A stretch of 64,000 nucleotides of DNA from Paragonimus westermani (lineage: Eukaryota > Platyhelminthes > Trematoda > Plagiorchiida > Troglotrematidae). The DNA lies in the NCBI GenBank assembly GCA_008508345.1, contig QNGE01001721.1, forward strand, positions 41,999 through 105,998. The letters are read 5' to 3'. The position numbers and the translations under genes were made by a program. This document shows positions 10,930-24,369 of this stretch, one piece after another. A model generated the notes under the pieces. That model worked only from the letters and a program-made list of their open reading frames with translations. It had not been told where the DNA came from and searched no databases. Position 1 is the stretch's first letter. Every line of letters begins with the position of its first letter.

Positions 10930-12042
10930 TGTTGCTTTTCAGAATTCTGGAGAGGATGGCGTCGAGGTGGAGTACCGGACGGACGGGTGTCTGTTGAATA
11001 TCCGACGTTTTGGCGCCCCAACCCGCCTACAGACCTCAAGGATGCGGATGCTTCTGTTCGTAGATGACAGCCCCTTGCTAGCGCACAGCGAAGAAGAACT
11101 GCAACGTCTAGCTACAGCGTTCGCTTCGGCAGCATCGAAGTTCGGGTTGGACATAAACACAGGTAAAACGTTTTTGTTCTTTCAGCCTTCTCCTGGCGGA
11201 GGTGCTGCTAGTGAACCTCCACCCCAAACTCGCATTGCTGGAGACACTGTGAATGGCTGCGGGGATTTCTGCTATTTGGGTAGCAACTTGTCGACAGATT
11301 TGTCCGTGGACCGTGAGCTGAGAGCGCACGTGGCGAAGGCTAGTGCTGCTTTCGGACGTCTTGAAAGGCGTGTCTGGAAGAATCATAGCCTGAAGATGGC
11401 CACTAAGCTGTGTGTCTACCGCTCAATGGTGCTGTCTATCCTGCTGTACGGCAGTGAGACGTGGACATTGTATCAGCGGAACGTGACTATTTGATCCGCT
11501 TCCATGTCCAATGTCTGAGGCGCATCTTGGGTATTCGGTGGTCGGACATGATTCCGAACACCGAGGTACTGCGGCAAGCAGGCATGGACGGGATGGAAGC
11601 CATGTTAATGCTGAACCAGCTCCGTTGGCTCGGTCATGTTCGTCGAATGGGCGATGACCGTATCCCGAAGCAGTTGCTGTACGGACAAGTGAAGTCAGGT
11701 AAGCGAAATCCGGGTGGCCAGAAACGGAGGTACCAGGATGTTGTGCAGGTAAGTCTTTCACGTTGTAACATTGATTTTAGATGTTGGGAAGATTTGGCGT
11801 TGAACCGGACGGCCTGGAGGAATACGGTTCGGGCGGGATTTCGAAAGTTCAACGAGCAACTATTGCGTGGTCACGAGCGGAAGTGTGCGGTACGCAAAGG
11901 AACCATCGGTGCCATAGGTCACGGTGACGTGACTATATGGCGTTGCGATGTGTGCGGCCGCGAATGCGCTGGCGGTTTGGGGCTAGTAGGTCACCAACGT
12001 ACTCATAGTACCCCATCGGCGAAGAGGCGGCGAGTACGTTAG
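10930..12042 (+). pseudogene. LINE reverse transcriptase C-terminal half with zinc finger, frameshifted
   Basis: This is the 3' half of a non-LTR retrotransposon protein. The first frame (to 11494) has VEVEYRTDGCLLNIRR, then the catalytic box FVDD at 11057-11068 (usually FADD or YADD), FGLDINTGKT, FCYLGSNLS, AFGRLERRVWKNHSLK and LLYGSETWTLY. A frameshift near 11475 moves the reading into a second frame (to 12042) with CLRRILGIRW, LRWLGHVRRM, PKQLLYGQV, GGQKRRY and NRTAWR. It ends with a C2H2 finger in which CDVC is followed by GHQRTH. Helminth genomes carry many proteins of this layout annotated as endonuclease-reverse transcriptase, with fingers at the end. The endonuclease and the first RT blocks are missing, so this is a 5'-truncated copy. 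Apart from the frameshift it is well preserved. Confidence 0.85.
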
Positions 12043-12261
12043 GCTCAGGTAGGTCATATCAGTATATTTATTCTACTTCTGTTAATGACTGCATCGGCCA
12101 ACATCGTGATCATTGACAATTAATCCGCTCTTCTTTTCAGAAACTTGAGTGTCTGTGGTCTTCTACCCATTCTTTTCTCCGGCTTTGTTGGTGCATTGTA
12201 TGATGAATGGTCTGCCTGGCTTTTCATAGTCCAATGAGAACTTTGCTTTTCATCCTTTTTT

Positions 12262-12619
12262 TCTGGGATGCACTAACCTGCACTCCTATACTGCAACGCT
12301 TCTTGTATTACACTTCAAAAATCTTTCTTCTCAGTGTAGATCTCGTCATTGCAGCCTCTCTCTGTTTAGTTTCCGAGAGATAAGAGTTTCCTTTCCTTAT
12401 TAGCCAATCAAGTGGCTAACCAGCATTGGCCGGCCGGACACAAAGGCTCCACTGGCACACCTCCCAGTCTTATTCCTTCGGGTTTACGCTGGATATGTGG
12501 TGTGTTGGTGGAACTGCAATTGGTGCAGCGCAAGCCAATTGCAGTGATGGTTAAACACAGGCGTCCTTTGGCTTCGGTCACTGTGACGGGCTAATCCGAA
12601 TCGGATGCCGCCAACCATA
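12262..12619 (+). repeat. LINE 3' tail (copy 2, attached to its LINE)
   Basis: This is the direct-repeat partner of 1655-2012. It lies about 220 bases after the LINE stop codon, which identifies the repeat as the element's 3' untranslated region. It includes GATCTCGTCATTGCAGCC, GGCTAACCAGCATTGGCC and the same 3' end. Confidence 0.75.
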
Positions 12620-15600
12620 TGTCCTACTGAGTCATGCGTTCTCCCTACCGTTGTCATTGCTTGTAAGACCTCCTGCTAATAGCACTTGAATAAGTGACAC
12701 AACAAAGGTATACCATTACTATTGGACCACATCTCTTGCCATTCTTGTATAGTATTAATGTGTAGTAAAGTATCTAGTACCTTGTGAACTGTGCGCTGAG
12801 GAGATTGTGACCTTCCGCCAAATCTGAACCATAACCCACCTGGTAGACATTAAAGTGCATTGTACTTAAATTAATCAAAGCAACTCGTTACCTGATTGTT
12901 CACTATGTGTAGAAGTACCATGTGTAGGGGTTTCTGAGAGGCGCACTGGATGCTGTAACGCACGTGATTGAGAAATGATTGTAAAAGTGTTAGCAAACTC
13001 ACGGTTGACCAAATTTGCCATGTCCGTCATTTCTTCACCAGCCTCATCAGGTAAGTGTCAAGAGTGCACCATCAACGTAACGCGATGTCCCTTGTAAATT
13101 CAGTCAGATTACAGCGATCCATAAGTGCTCCGATGCTTCCGCCCTACATATAGTAATTTGTGAACACCTCTCTTCTTTCCACAGGACATGAACCAGAGCC
13201 CGATCACATATCGCGCAATCGAGTAGTATGACTCGAGTTGAACACGCGGAAGCTAGAAGACATCTTTCAACGCCAAGAAGACCATGAGCTGGAAGCGGTG
13301 ATCGGAAATGTGTACATGCACTGTGCGAGGCTTCTCACCAATCAGACCGGCAATAAGCTACTTTCACGCACCTAGATATACATCAACTGTGTGAAATGGG
13401 GTTTGCGATCGTGGCTGTGTATTTGGACGTGCCTTGTGATGGAATCCCAGGAACAAATGACGTCCCGGGTGTGCAGTCTTCTGCAGTCACGTTGCAATAG
13501 CTCTGTGGATCAAACGATTGTCTACAAGAGGGCAGTGACTGCGCATGATTGATCATACAGCGGATGTTTCGCGTGATAGTGTTTCCAACTTCATTTGCAA
13601 CAACGTATCACCTTAATTAACAGATCAAACCGACGCCTTCGGGTTGAACGTTATGCTGGCCAACCTCGATTCTGGTCAATCAATTTTCATTATGGAATGA
13701 ATAAGCAACACAGGTCACCAGTTCCTGTTTAATCTAAGTATATTTGGTTTCATCGAACTTAATCGAGCACTCGGTAAACATCCGGGGTTAATCATTTGTG
13801 TGTGAAGGACGTATGTGTTCGAAGGTGTGAGTGTGGAATCTTGTGTTATTCATTAACGATATACTTGGCTACAGGTCGCTTACAAATATTTCACAGATGT
13901 GTTGTGATTTCATCAGACTGTATGCAACCTTCACTAACAGACCAGGTGAGCACAAAACGTATAACCGAGCTTCCTGATTGCAGATGGAAACGGATGTGTT
14001 TAGTCATGACAAGAACTACTTTTTGGTAAAACGGCAGTACCATTGTTTGTCAAGGAGTTATCGTGACTCTTCGGTAGAACAATACCCTCTCATGTGTCAA
14101 CGGAATACAACTGCCCAGGGGAACGATGAGTTCTCGTATTAGACGGATCGATCAAACGTAAACAGTTATCTAACGTAATCCGGTCCAACCAGATACTGTG
14201 TACAGTGAGTCTGTGTGCCCTCAACAGTAACAGAATGTTGGCATCTGCACGAAAGGCTCTTCCAATGACACCGTCAAAATTGTCAGTATGCTTAAGATTT
14301 TCTACAGGGAGCGACGCTGATAGATTGGTTGAACAATTCGAGAAGTGTTACTATTACAGAGATCTGGAATAATATTTTCCAGTGACCTCATCTAAAGGAA
14401 GCACAGACTTGGTCTAACAAAGAGGTGTTGCCAATACGGAAGTTCGACTACACCAGAAAGACCCATTCTGCTGCTTTTGACATCCATCTGGTTTACCAAC
14501 TGAATCCATAGTCATCAACCGTCTCAGCAGCAGTCATTATAGCTGCACCGAGCTCTAATTTCCAAACTTTTACGCCGTTATATTCCTGCATCACGATTTC
14601 TTTCCAGTTCCTGGTGTATTCGTAACTTCTTTAATATTGGGAAGTCTTCGTTCTCCCTAAGCAGTTTGCTTACTGAACACACATTTGGATATTCTCAGTC
14701 TGTTGCATTACCTTGAACTCAGGTTGTGCATACCATGTATTTCATTTGGCCAATTAAACTCAGACAACCCGAAGCCCGAATAAACTTGTACGATTTGACA
14801 GCGGCAATCACGTGTTGCATGGTGGGTTGGTGTGCTAACATCGCACATCCACCGACAACCCAGCTGTCGCCCAAGAGACTGTCATCTACAGGTACTGACT
14901 TTCGTGACTCGTAAGAAATTAGTTGTGTAAGCGGCTGCCACCGGCACATGTCATCAAGCTTTCAGGACTACACATATGTATAAATTATATGAAATAAACC
15001 GAACATATCATCAGTCCTTAAAATTCACAAACGTAAGTCAGGTCACAGTAAACCATGTTAAACAGCCTATCCGTGTGCACAGGAGCTAAGCTATCAAAGG
15101 ATATACCGTTCACTCGAACAATCCCCCTGTGTCATCTAAAACTGACTTCAGTTCACTGGAAATTCATGTCGAAACACAAGAATGGCAACAGGTCATTTTA
15201 AAGTGGAAAAGTCTAACCAAATAAGGGCCGAACTGCATTATGTTGCTAACCCATACGGCGTGCGTCTGAAGTCAGGGAAGTACCTGCTCCTGATGAGTCC
15301 CAACAAGATCGAACGAACAGTACACCACTACTCGGGTGGTCATTGATGGTAGTTCGATGATTAGTTGAACATTGATTTTCATTTGATTTTCACATAGATT
15401 TAGAACGTTTCTTTTTAAAAGGACCACATATTTTTCACTACTGTTATTCTTTGTTAACCAGCGGGCTGCAGAAACAACTGCAAGATACTTCGGTTGAACA
15501 TAGAGTTATCGAAAACCCACGGGTTTGTGAACAGAAGAAAACCGATTTACGCAGCCAACTTCTCTTGACAACACACCGCGGCGTTTATTTCGGACTACCA

Positions 15601-17537
15601 CATTTGTAATTCCTAAGTATCGAAGGGAACCAGCTACACTATTCAAGAGTTGAAGAGTGGCGTAAACGTTGCTTGATTTTTTAATTTTGGTGTAGAGCTT
15701 GCACTTGAGGTCACCAGTTGATGACGCTATCATAACCGACTCAGTTAGGTAGATCTGAAAAGATTGTTGCTGATGCGTGTTGACAGTGGTTGATGTTGGC
15801 CCACTGTAGACAAAACAAGGAAGAACAGGGAACTACGAGAGGATCTGGGTTCTCTGCACCACTGAGCTGCAGACATTCGGCTGTCTTTTATCGTGATCAC
15901 TCCCCTATGTTTCAGTTAACTGTAAGAAGTGATATAAGATCATAACTGAGCCACACTATCCAACGAATTATTGTCTGTTAGACGGTGCCCTTTACAACTC
16001 ACTGTAAAAACAGCGTGATTAACACAATACACCACTGGCTAGCACTTCACAGCTGAATTGATTAAACAACCACGTGACCAAGTGCTTTAGCGATGAACTT
16101 GACTGTGTCGATTTTCGGCCGTTATCAGCTGAGCCATTATTGTGTCAGCACTGTAGAACCAAACTGCGGTCAACGCTTGTCATTCCATTTCATGTGAGGC
16201 GATCACCTCGAAAATTTCAGTGGGAGCGCGTGGGTTGCACCTCAGTGACGTTATTAGTCTGGGCAGTACTAGTAGGCGAACTTTTATTAAATGAAGTAGT
16301 CTATCTTTCAATTTGTAACCTTACACTTCGTAACCACCAAAAATAGACACTGAGCTGTTAACGGTAATTCGCTTTTACAAGAATAACCTGTAGCGCGTGT
16401 TCTCGTGATATTGGACCAGAGGCAATGATGTTTGCTAGGCGGCATTGTCAATGCTAGAGTTGAAGCTCAGTGTTCGCATAGATTCCGGTCTGTGTTGACA
16501 GTTTACTTCTCAGTATCGTAGATGTTTTCGTTCTTGCAAATCAAACTCTAAGCATGTTGTCCGTTAACGTCATATTTGTCTCAGGGTTAACGCTAACTTA
16601 CCAATAACTTGTGACAATGTTTTTTAGCCTAACACGTAAGGTCCTGACTGTATTGGTTACTAGGCTAACTGGATAGTGACCGAGTGGGTGTGGATGAGCT
16701 AGTACATTGTTTATCAGTTGAGCTGACCTGCTAGTTAACACCTAGCAAGCCCAGTATTAACGTACAAACTGGTTAATTGCTGTTGCATTGTACACCGCCA
16801 CAGTGATGCTCACAGCTGGGTCGCATAAGTAAAGGGATGATGCAACTCTAACCGTCTGGGTGAACTAATTTTACTGGTTCCTACCTAGCTGAAACAGAAA
16901 TTCAGGCTAACAACGAGCCCGGAAGAGCCTCTCCCAATATCTCTTTCACTGTGCAAAAATAACGCTACATCACACATCTGATACCCTTCCGATTTATCAG
17001 TTGCATACCGGGCCACTGGCTAAGACAGTTACCGTTGTAACAGTTTGGCACTTTCTACTTCTTCGATCTGCATGATCGGTCCCATGAAGGACATTACGAA
17101 ACGTACAGGTCTATTTTACTCTGATTGAACTCTGATCAAGTCAGAACTCCGTGTAGACTGAGAGCCAACATCTCAATCGCACAACTGGGCGGTTATTAGT
17201 TAATGGAATGCCATGATTCCTGTCATTGTCAACGGCAACCAATGACGCTCTTTGTGGTGGAAATCTCGATTCACCGATTATCCAAACCCCGACACAACAG
17301 AAGATCTGACAAACGGCCAATACAAATATCGCGTTAAAGATACAACATCTGGATTGGACGAACGGTCTCAGTGTTGTGCCTTCCGTTATTCGCCAAGTCA
17401 GCTGTTCCGTATTCCACCAAGTAACATACAGTTTACGGTGTGCATTTGCTGATGAGATCAGCCAATGACAGGTTGTGATTTTTTTAATACTGTTGTACAC
17501 CCATAAATTCGGCGCCTCAATTCATGAATAACAATTG
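12620..17537. other. Long unrecognised stretch
   Basis: About 4.9 kb without a feature I can support. Open frames are all below 120 codons and carry no family motif; examples are 13796-14029 (+), 15506-15733 (-), 16074-16346 (+) and 17141-17500 (-). It could be intron, intergenic DNA or old repeats beyond recognition. Confidence 0.4.
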
Positions 17538-17640
17538 CTTACTGCTACCAGTACCAGGTCTTCTCCGTATTACCTGCGTGGGAGGATTCAATTCAAGTAC
17601 AATACCTAGGGCTATTCGAAGTCCCTAATTCTGAGTATCA
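17538..17640 (+). pseudogene. Ty3/gypsy gag fragment (copy 1 of a dispersed repeat)
   Basis: The stretch matches 40609-40716 closely: shared blocks include CCAGTACCAGGTCTTCT, TTCAATTCAAGTAC and GGGCTATTCGAAGTCCCTAA. In the second copy the same bases encode the end of a gag-like frame (TSTRSSYYLRGRFQF). Here only that short part survives. Confidence 0.45.
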
Positions 17641-17654
17641 CACCCTTCTCTGCC

Positions 17655-18119
17655 TTATTTTTTTGGGCTCATTGCCTTCTGCATCGCCTTCGTTTTCTTC
17701 CAGTCGAAATTTTTGACACTGTATAGACACCTTGGGTGTTGCGGCATTAGGTGTCTCACTCGAACTGACTGATGTTCCTGCAGGGGATAGTGGAAACATG
17801 CCTGTGATATCATTGGCTCACCGTAGCTGCCGAAATGGCCTGGGGTGTTGTACCAGCCCATCCTAAAGTCTCCACCATGACTTTTTCTGACCTACCCAAC
17901 CTTTTAGTTTCTCATGAGGCAGTGAGATAAGTGCTCCGTGACTACAACAGTACCGGGTACCTGACAATGAACGCAACATACTGGGCTGTTTGGGACTGAA
18001 TGTGCCCCCAAGTTGTGACATCTGAAACTCTTTTTGGGAGGATAATACGCGCCATTTCGTGGCGCCTCCAAAGATCCCATATGGTAACATGAGAAAAGCG
18101 TTCGACAACCCTGAATCAA
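17655..18119 (-). other. Near-open minus-strand frame, possible decayed coding sequence
   Basis: Two open segments (18119-17904 and 17861-17655) lie in the same frame with only two stops between them. The first part is Cys/His-rich near its end (FRCHNLGAH...CCVHC). The second contains GWYNTPGHFGSYG. An overlapping frame from 17795 down to about 17637 is Ser/Pro-rich then acidic (SPAGTSVSSSETPN, EENEGDAEGNEPKK) and follows an AG that could be a splice acceptor. I do not recognise a family. It could be a decayed gag, real small exons of an unknown gene, or chance. Confidence 0.25.
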
Positions 18120-18153
18120 CCATCTTCATCACTCGCGACCGTCCAAGAACCAT

Positions 18154-19555
18154 CCAGGCTTACCTATTTCTTCATCTGACCTCCATACGAACGTCATCCT
18201 TCAATCCTTAACGTGAGGATGCACCCGGTGGTGTTTAGCTAACCACCCCAGTTGGTGCATCGCAGAACTATCATATTCTCGCCAGTCTGCCATCTAGTCG
18301 GTTGGAATGTCGAGACTATGTATATCGGCAAGTCGGATAAACCCTCACAAACTTCAGCAGTCGAAAAACAGTTTTCATTAGTCACTGGTTTGTAGGAATG
18401 AACAGTTGTATGGCCTATTGATTCTAGATTCATGCAACAACAGAATTCCCAATACAGAGCGTGTATCACTAGTCAGAAATTTCAACAAATGGGTAACATC
18501 TCATTCCGACTTCTGGCCAAAGGATAGGAAGGGTTGGGTGAATGAACAAAGCTGAGCAGAGACTGATTGGGCTTTTATATCGCAAGCACATCCTTCTCTT
18601 TTAAGCAAGGCTTGTGTGTAAATTGAAAGCGTCCCAGATCACGGCAGTGGAACCAACTGAACCTCGCCACCACTAGGAAGTCAGATTTGAATCAAGCTAA
18701 CAACGTTCGTAGTCCTCGGATGGCTGAATATGATATGAAGTATTACAACACAAGCGTAACTACACCTCGAGAAAACGAGGCCGAATAAAAATTCACATTA
18801 TAAAAATGTTGCACTCAAAACTGCGTGAGGAGTTCTTGAGGCTCGCCGATTGTATTCTGAGGAACTGCCCATTAACTGATTTTCAACAAAAATGAACTTA
18901 CAATCGCAATACAATTCACGACGTTGCCGCCCAAACTTCCGACAGAATGAAAGAGGAAACCCTGGTTGTCTTGAAGTCATACGCAAGGAATTGGAACCAA
19001 CCGCCGAGATCGAGTGGACAACACTCCTAAATCAAAAAAGATTCCTTCTGATGTAATCTCGCAGTGCTCAGAAAAACGCGATACGATGCTCAAAGAATTA
19101 CAAAATGACAAATGCATGATTACTGTCCAGAACTCCACCGGGGAACTCAGTCTGCTATCTACTACGGCAACGCCCGTGGGAAGCATGCCGGCGTAAGTAA
19201 GCCTCCCGAAACCATGCTCATTAAAACCTCACAACTCAAATTAGGTGCTGGTAAAATCCACACTGACAGAACAGAACAGATGGAAAGGTGGATCAGATAG
19301 AACCATGAGTTAGGCTCTCGAGGAAACAGCTTCACTGAGGCTGCATTTGAAAACCTCTCTGTATCAGAGAAAGTGAATGACCTGCTAACCACTGGAGAGC
19401 CCTGCGTGACCATCGGTAATCGTATTGGCGACAAACCTCCAGAAGACCGTAGCTTACGACTAGCAATCATCAAGACTGATGAGAATTCTGTTCTGGTTGA
19501 TCAGTTTCCTGAACTTCCGTGATAGGTCTGAACAGATCGATTATTCCCTCAGAAC
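18154..19555. other. Unrecognised stretch
   Basis: Short mixed frames only. A plus-strand frame at 19014-19196 (SKKIPSDVISQCSEKRDTM) has a LINE-linker flavour but is too short to assign. Confidence 0.3.
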
Positions 19556-19798
19556 ATGTGTCACGCTAACGTAGTTACCGTTTTCCAGAACGAAACAGAT
19601 CGTAGTGGCCTTAAAAATTATCAAGGAATCCCGCCATTGAGTGGTACTATTGAAAAACACTTGTTTCGATACCGTTCTCAAAAGGCTACACTTATCCATT
19701 ATCCGAGTGTACCCAATATCTCATTCATAGTTCAAGGCTGGAAATTCGATAATGGACGTCATATTCTCATTTTATTAACTCCAAGACGAATGCCGTAG
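19556..19798 (+). pseudogene. Possible LINE RT fragment
   Basis: An 80-codon open frame contains VFQNETDRSGLKNYQGIPPL, which resembles the LINE RT block KKGDRS-x-NYRGISLL, followed by SGTIEKHLF in place of the usual SVVGKVFER. No other RT block is in phase, and the flanks are full of stops. This is a weak call made by eye. Confidence 0.3.
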
Positions 19799-21870
19799 GT
19801 AACAATCTTTTTTGCACACCAGCTTTATTTATGTAACAGAGGCCATCAATCTTCTGTACATACGTGCTATCTGAACGTTCCCCTCCAAGATCAGATGTGC
19901 ATTTAAACTGATCAACTTATCGCACTTTTCAGCCAGGTCATCAGATGCACCTTCCAAAACTGAAACATCCTCAGAACTCTTCCCAAGCACCGGCGAGAGG
20001 AAACAGGGTTACGTGTTCACCCCGACGACTTCTGACATTCTTCTGCCTGCTGCTTTTCCGGGTCTCGTGCACCTCAAAAAATCGGATTTAACGTTTATTC
20101 ATAAGACAATAGAAGACTGTTCAATGTTGCTTGAGGGATGGTGCAAAAACCACAGTCCAGTAAATCCCGAGTAGAGAGCTAATGTTCATGGTTAAGGTTT
20201 CATTAGTAACACGTCGCGGGAGTGCTCCCGCAAGATGTGTCACTTGCGTGTTCACACTTCGAACTGAACACTACTTAGCAGAAGGCAATCATTATGAGTC
20301 CAGACAACTGAAACATTCTACTGTGCTTATTGGTGAAGACATTTCTAAAGTGATAGACAGAGCCACTTAATCCGGGTCCACGCTCTCGAATAACTCAGTC
20401 GTTAGCGACGAGCTCTATCAGTACATAGGCACGTGAGTCTCACCAAGGGTAAGAGAAACTTTCATGCTGCCTGTCATATTGGCGTAACAGGCTTGTGTGC
20501 TAGGTGTACGTGGGTGAAGCGACTAGACGCATGTGCCATACACGCGACAAGAACGGCGCCAAAAACGCGTTCTATCTCCTCTGGCCTACACCTGACACCT
20601 GACAACAAATGGTAAGACGTATTTTCGAATAAATAAGTCTTAGAGAGAGAGATGCTATTTCATGTACGTATGATTTGGTTAATCAAACATCATTGCGGTG
20701 ACTGGACAGGTAAACCGAATAGAAGGCGGTCGAATAATTAACGTCAAGCTGAACAGTGAGCTGGTCGCTGGTTCGAAATTTTGTAGAAGACCTGTCTTGA
20801 GGTAAGAAGATGCATACAGATGTGATGGGAAAACCGGTGTCTTGTCACACCATGTGAAGCAATGAGAGCTGAACGCAAAAAGTGAAAGGTGAGTCTGAAG
20901 GTGAATATGTTCAAGAGTGATCATCATCAGGGTCAGCTGTGGCAAGAGAAAATGAAGTGTAAGTTGCGATAAGTAACACAGGCACCAGCAGCTTCGGACG
21001 CTTTATTCACATATCTCATCTGCATCAACGTGTACTCCCTCAGCTTTGGACTGTATCACCACTACAGAAGTTAGGGGGCTGTCTCCAGGTTTGGATAATC
21101 CATTGGCTACTGAAACGGATGGATGCCATCAAAACGCGGATTGCATAGAAAATATATGAATCAGACATGATGACAAATCAAGCAGAAGAACGAGCCTGAT
21201 CCATGCCAATCAAAACATGATATAACCAATGGCACGGTAAGCTGTTGTATTGACAAATTTTGCGCAGATAACACAAGCTGGTAGTTCAGCAAAATGAGAG
21301 AAAGACACACTGTGAGAAGAGATATTCCTCAATCGACCAGTTAGGACATACAGCTACAAAAGTTCAGGTTATTGCAGTAACACGGTTACAAAACAAGGTG
21401 CGACAAACAGCTTTATTGTCAAAACAACCAGATTGATCGGATCACCACTCTTCGTCAACAGAGGCGGTCTGTGGTGGTTGGTCGACAACGTTCCGCAGAA
21501 CGCTACCTCAGGGTTTTGAACCGGTGATGTAACTGTGACTGCAAAGATGGAATGAGCTACATGCCCAGTTAAGACTTAGTGTGTCGAAATCAAAGATGCC
21601 GGGTTTTTGTTCTGATATTCAGAGTACGAGTCTTGTTGCCTCATAAGCTGCTCTAGATCACTGGGGGCGTGTTCAAACTTTTCACGTCTGCTGTGTCAAT
21701 ATATATGTCATCGAAACTGCAGGTAAGACAGAAGATGACGTGAGAGGTGAACTTTTTGAATGAGGATGTTCAGAGTAGTGGACAGTAAACCTGCGGTGTG
21801 TGTGTGATTCCGTAGCTCTATAAACGTTATTAGCAGGAGATTCAAAATCCAGCATTATGCCATTGGTATT
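19799..21870. other. Unrecognised stretch
   Basis: No frame above 90 codons and no motif recognised on either strand. Confidence 0.35.
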
Positions 21871-22131
21871 GTGGTCTTCAACGTAGAAGCGTTTGATGTA
21901 GTTTCCTTTCTTAGGCGCCGGCTATGCTTGGGATTTGGCTATTCATTCCTCGCAACTAATTCTCGTAACATTCACGGGATACCCATCCGCGAACAGTGCT
22001 TTCCCCAGGGGCTCCTTTTAAACTCGCTTGTACATAATTCAACGCCCGCATGTAAATCGTCGGCGCAAGTAAGAATAACTGTGGGTACAGTCCGCTCCAT
22101 TCGAGAGGGACTGGTCATTTTTATTATCTAA
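21871..22131 (+). pseudogene. Possible CR1/Jockey-like RT fragment
   Basis: The open frame contains VEAFDVVSF followed by GFGYSFLATNSR and QCFPQGLLLNSL. These resemble, in order, the RT A block (KAFDxVxH), the WI-x-SFL region and the SGVPQGSVLGPL block at plausible spacing. Critical residues differ, so the assignment is tentative. Confidence 0.35.
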
Positions 22132-24369
22132 AAGCCTAGAACTTAAGACACTCAAAGTGGGCTGTCAGTCATCCAGTTCTTCTTCTTGGATAACAGAAAT
22201 CTCGGTGAAAGGAGGCAAAACGATGCGAAAGAGCACTAAAATGATCACAGCCGGTAAATACTTAAAGTTCATAGACAAGAGATTTAAAAACAGAAACTAG
22301 TAGACTTTGATATGCATCGTTTGGTTAAAATACTTCAATCCTTACTGCTATGATCACAGTTGCACTATCGGTTAAATCAAACACCCTGGAATGCTCATAA
22401 CTATCCGCTGTGACATACGAAGATCCGCTGTAGTGATCCAGGTATCGTTGCAACCGTATTTATGGAGATAACCTGTGTGCCTGCTGTACGGCGTGTAAAA
22501 TTCTCCTCACAATCCTAGTTCACATCTTAAAGATCGTTATCTGCGTCTGATTGCTGCGTGCAATCACATATGTTTGTTTGCACGTTCGTCGGTGTATGCG
22601 GGCCAGTGGAGCCACACACAATTCCGGCATGTTGTCGCGTTCGACAGCCAGATCCCCAACCTCCCTAGCTGCTTTCGAGTATCAGTGTCATTTAGTGCTG
22701 GTCGAGATCTACTGTAATTACCGTACAATATACGTCCGATCTCTCTTAATCGTTCGTACTCTTACTTCACATCTGACATTCGCGCGTATCCCCGGAAAGA
22801 GTTAATTTGGTGCACATGCGCACTAAAAATTAGCAACTTGTATAAGTATGGTTCAGGGGTATACTGCATTCGAGTACAAAGGTTTACTTCTCTGCTAGTT
22901 TGTAGCAACCTCAAAGGTATAACCAAGTGAGGTTGTTTAATGCTGAATTTGTTCAGAATTACCGCTAGTGTTGGTCAACAGAAAACCGAGTTTTGTTGCG
23001 GCTGAATCGAGCTCCCTGTGGAACCTAACACCAGCACATTTGTATAGTTGGGTCAGGAGTTCCTCAAGTATTACGGTATATTCGAAATCGACTTTAACTA
23101 CGATAGACGTGTGTTCGCTCTGTACGGTCTGCTTACTGCATACATACACGTCGAATATCCCGTCGTGAAGCGTTTAGTTCACGCAAACTTCTCATATGCC
23201 CAATTATCCAATTAGGTCTGCAGCTCTGACTAACGAAGAGAAGGGAGTGTGTAAGCATACGGTCAGTGATGAGTAGCAGGGGATTTTAGTTTTCATATAA
23301 ATTAAACATCAGCCATAATTGATTGCAACTATCACATTCCTGTCTTTTCGAAAGAGGCCTACTGGAAAGTCTATGGGGATGCAACAGCTGTGGTCAGCTA
23401 TGGCCGATTTTCAATTTTTATGAAAAGCATACGATCCTTCCACCACGATATGAATCTGATAGTATAAACCTACAATTGTGAATCACACGATATTGGCGGG
23501 CACATGAGCCACTGTCACACACCTATCAACAATACCAGTAGACTGTAGTGCACTCCATGCCTGTAAAATCTAAGGAACCGTAATGTGCTCTGGTCTTCAC
23601 ATACACCCGCTACACATCTGCAAATGGTGAAAAATAATGAAGTCAGGTCAGTGTAAAAATGACTTCTTAGTTATCACCAAATTGAAAGTAAACAAAATTC
23701 AAATTAACACGTCATTCGACTTGACAGAAATTACGTTGGACCAGATTCCCAGACAAACCTTTCCTCCCTTCGATGCTCCAGCATTACAGTAGCTACAGTC
23801 AGAACAGTAATCAATTCGTTCAATCTGACGCCTGTACATTGTCGAAAATTGACGAGATGATCGACCAGGAGTCAGTAGGTAAGCTAAAAATGAAATCGTT
23901 CTATTAGTATGATTGTTTCGATCACACACGACCTACTTAAAAATCACATGTTCGGAAGGCAATAGACAGCTGAGAATTTGAGTTAGTTCACTCCAGCCTG
24001 TTTCAGTAATGATGACGATTACCAGTTTTTAGACTAGTGGTTCCCATCCCCAGGTATCCAACGGCTTTGGGTCTACAATCACGTTTCGTGAGTCAGGTAA
24101 TATAAAATGGAAAATATACATGCACGTACTTTTGATAATTCGTCAAAAAAATAAGAAGCGGTTTGTTGGCTCCAAATCTCATTCGACATTTTGTATGATG
24201 CAAGTCCCGTCAAGGTTACTTGCTGGGTCAGTGTGAGTGTATTGTTTATCGAGCATCAGAGCGATGGTGAATCAAGGTTTTATTAGAACTGAAAATCTAC
24301 CAAACTAAATACAATCAGACCGCCATCCCACACTCATTGATATTAACAAACTAGGGAGTTTTCAGTTGT
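22132..24369. other. Unrecognised stretch
   Basis: Frames of 60-84 codons occur at 22551-22805 (+) and 22937-23149 (-). None is assignable. Confidence 0.35.

Larger units (their letters stand above)
10930..12619 (+). mobile_element. 5'-truncated LINE insertion (coding part plus 3' tail)
   Basis: The element runs from the partial RT to the shared 3' end GATGCCGCCAACCAT at about 12619. The tail from 12262 is repeated at 1655-2012. Truncation at the 5' end is typical of target-primed reverse transcription. No target duplication could be identified by eye. Confidence 0.7.

Noticed and set aside
17800..17861. GWYN motif, as in MMACHC
   Set aside because: Only four residues match; the surrounding sequence has none of the other MMACHC features.
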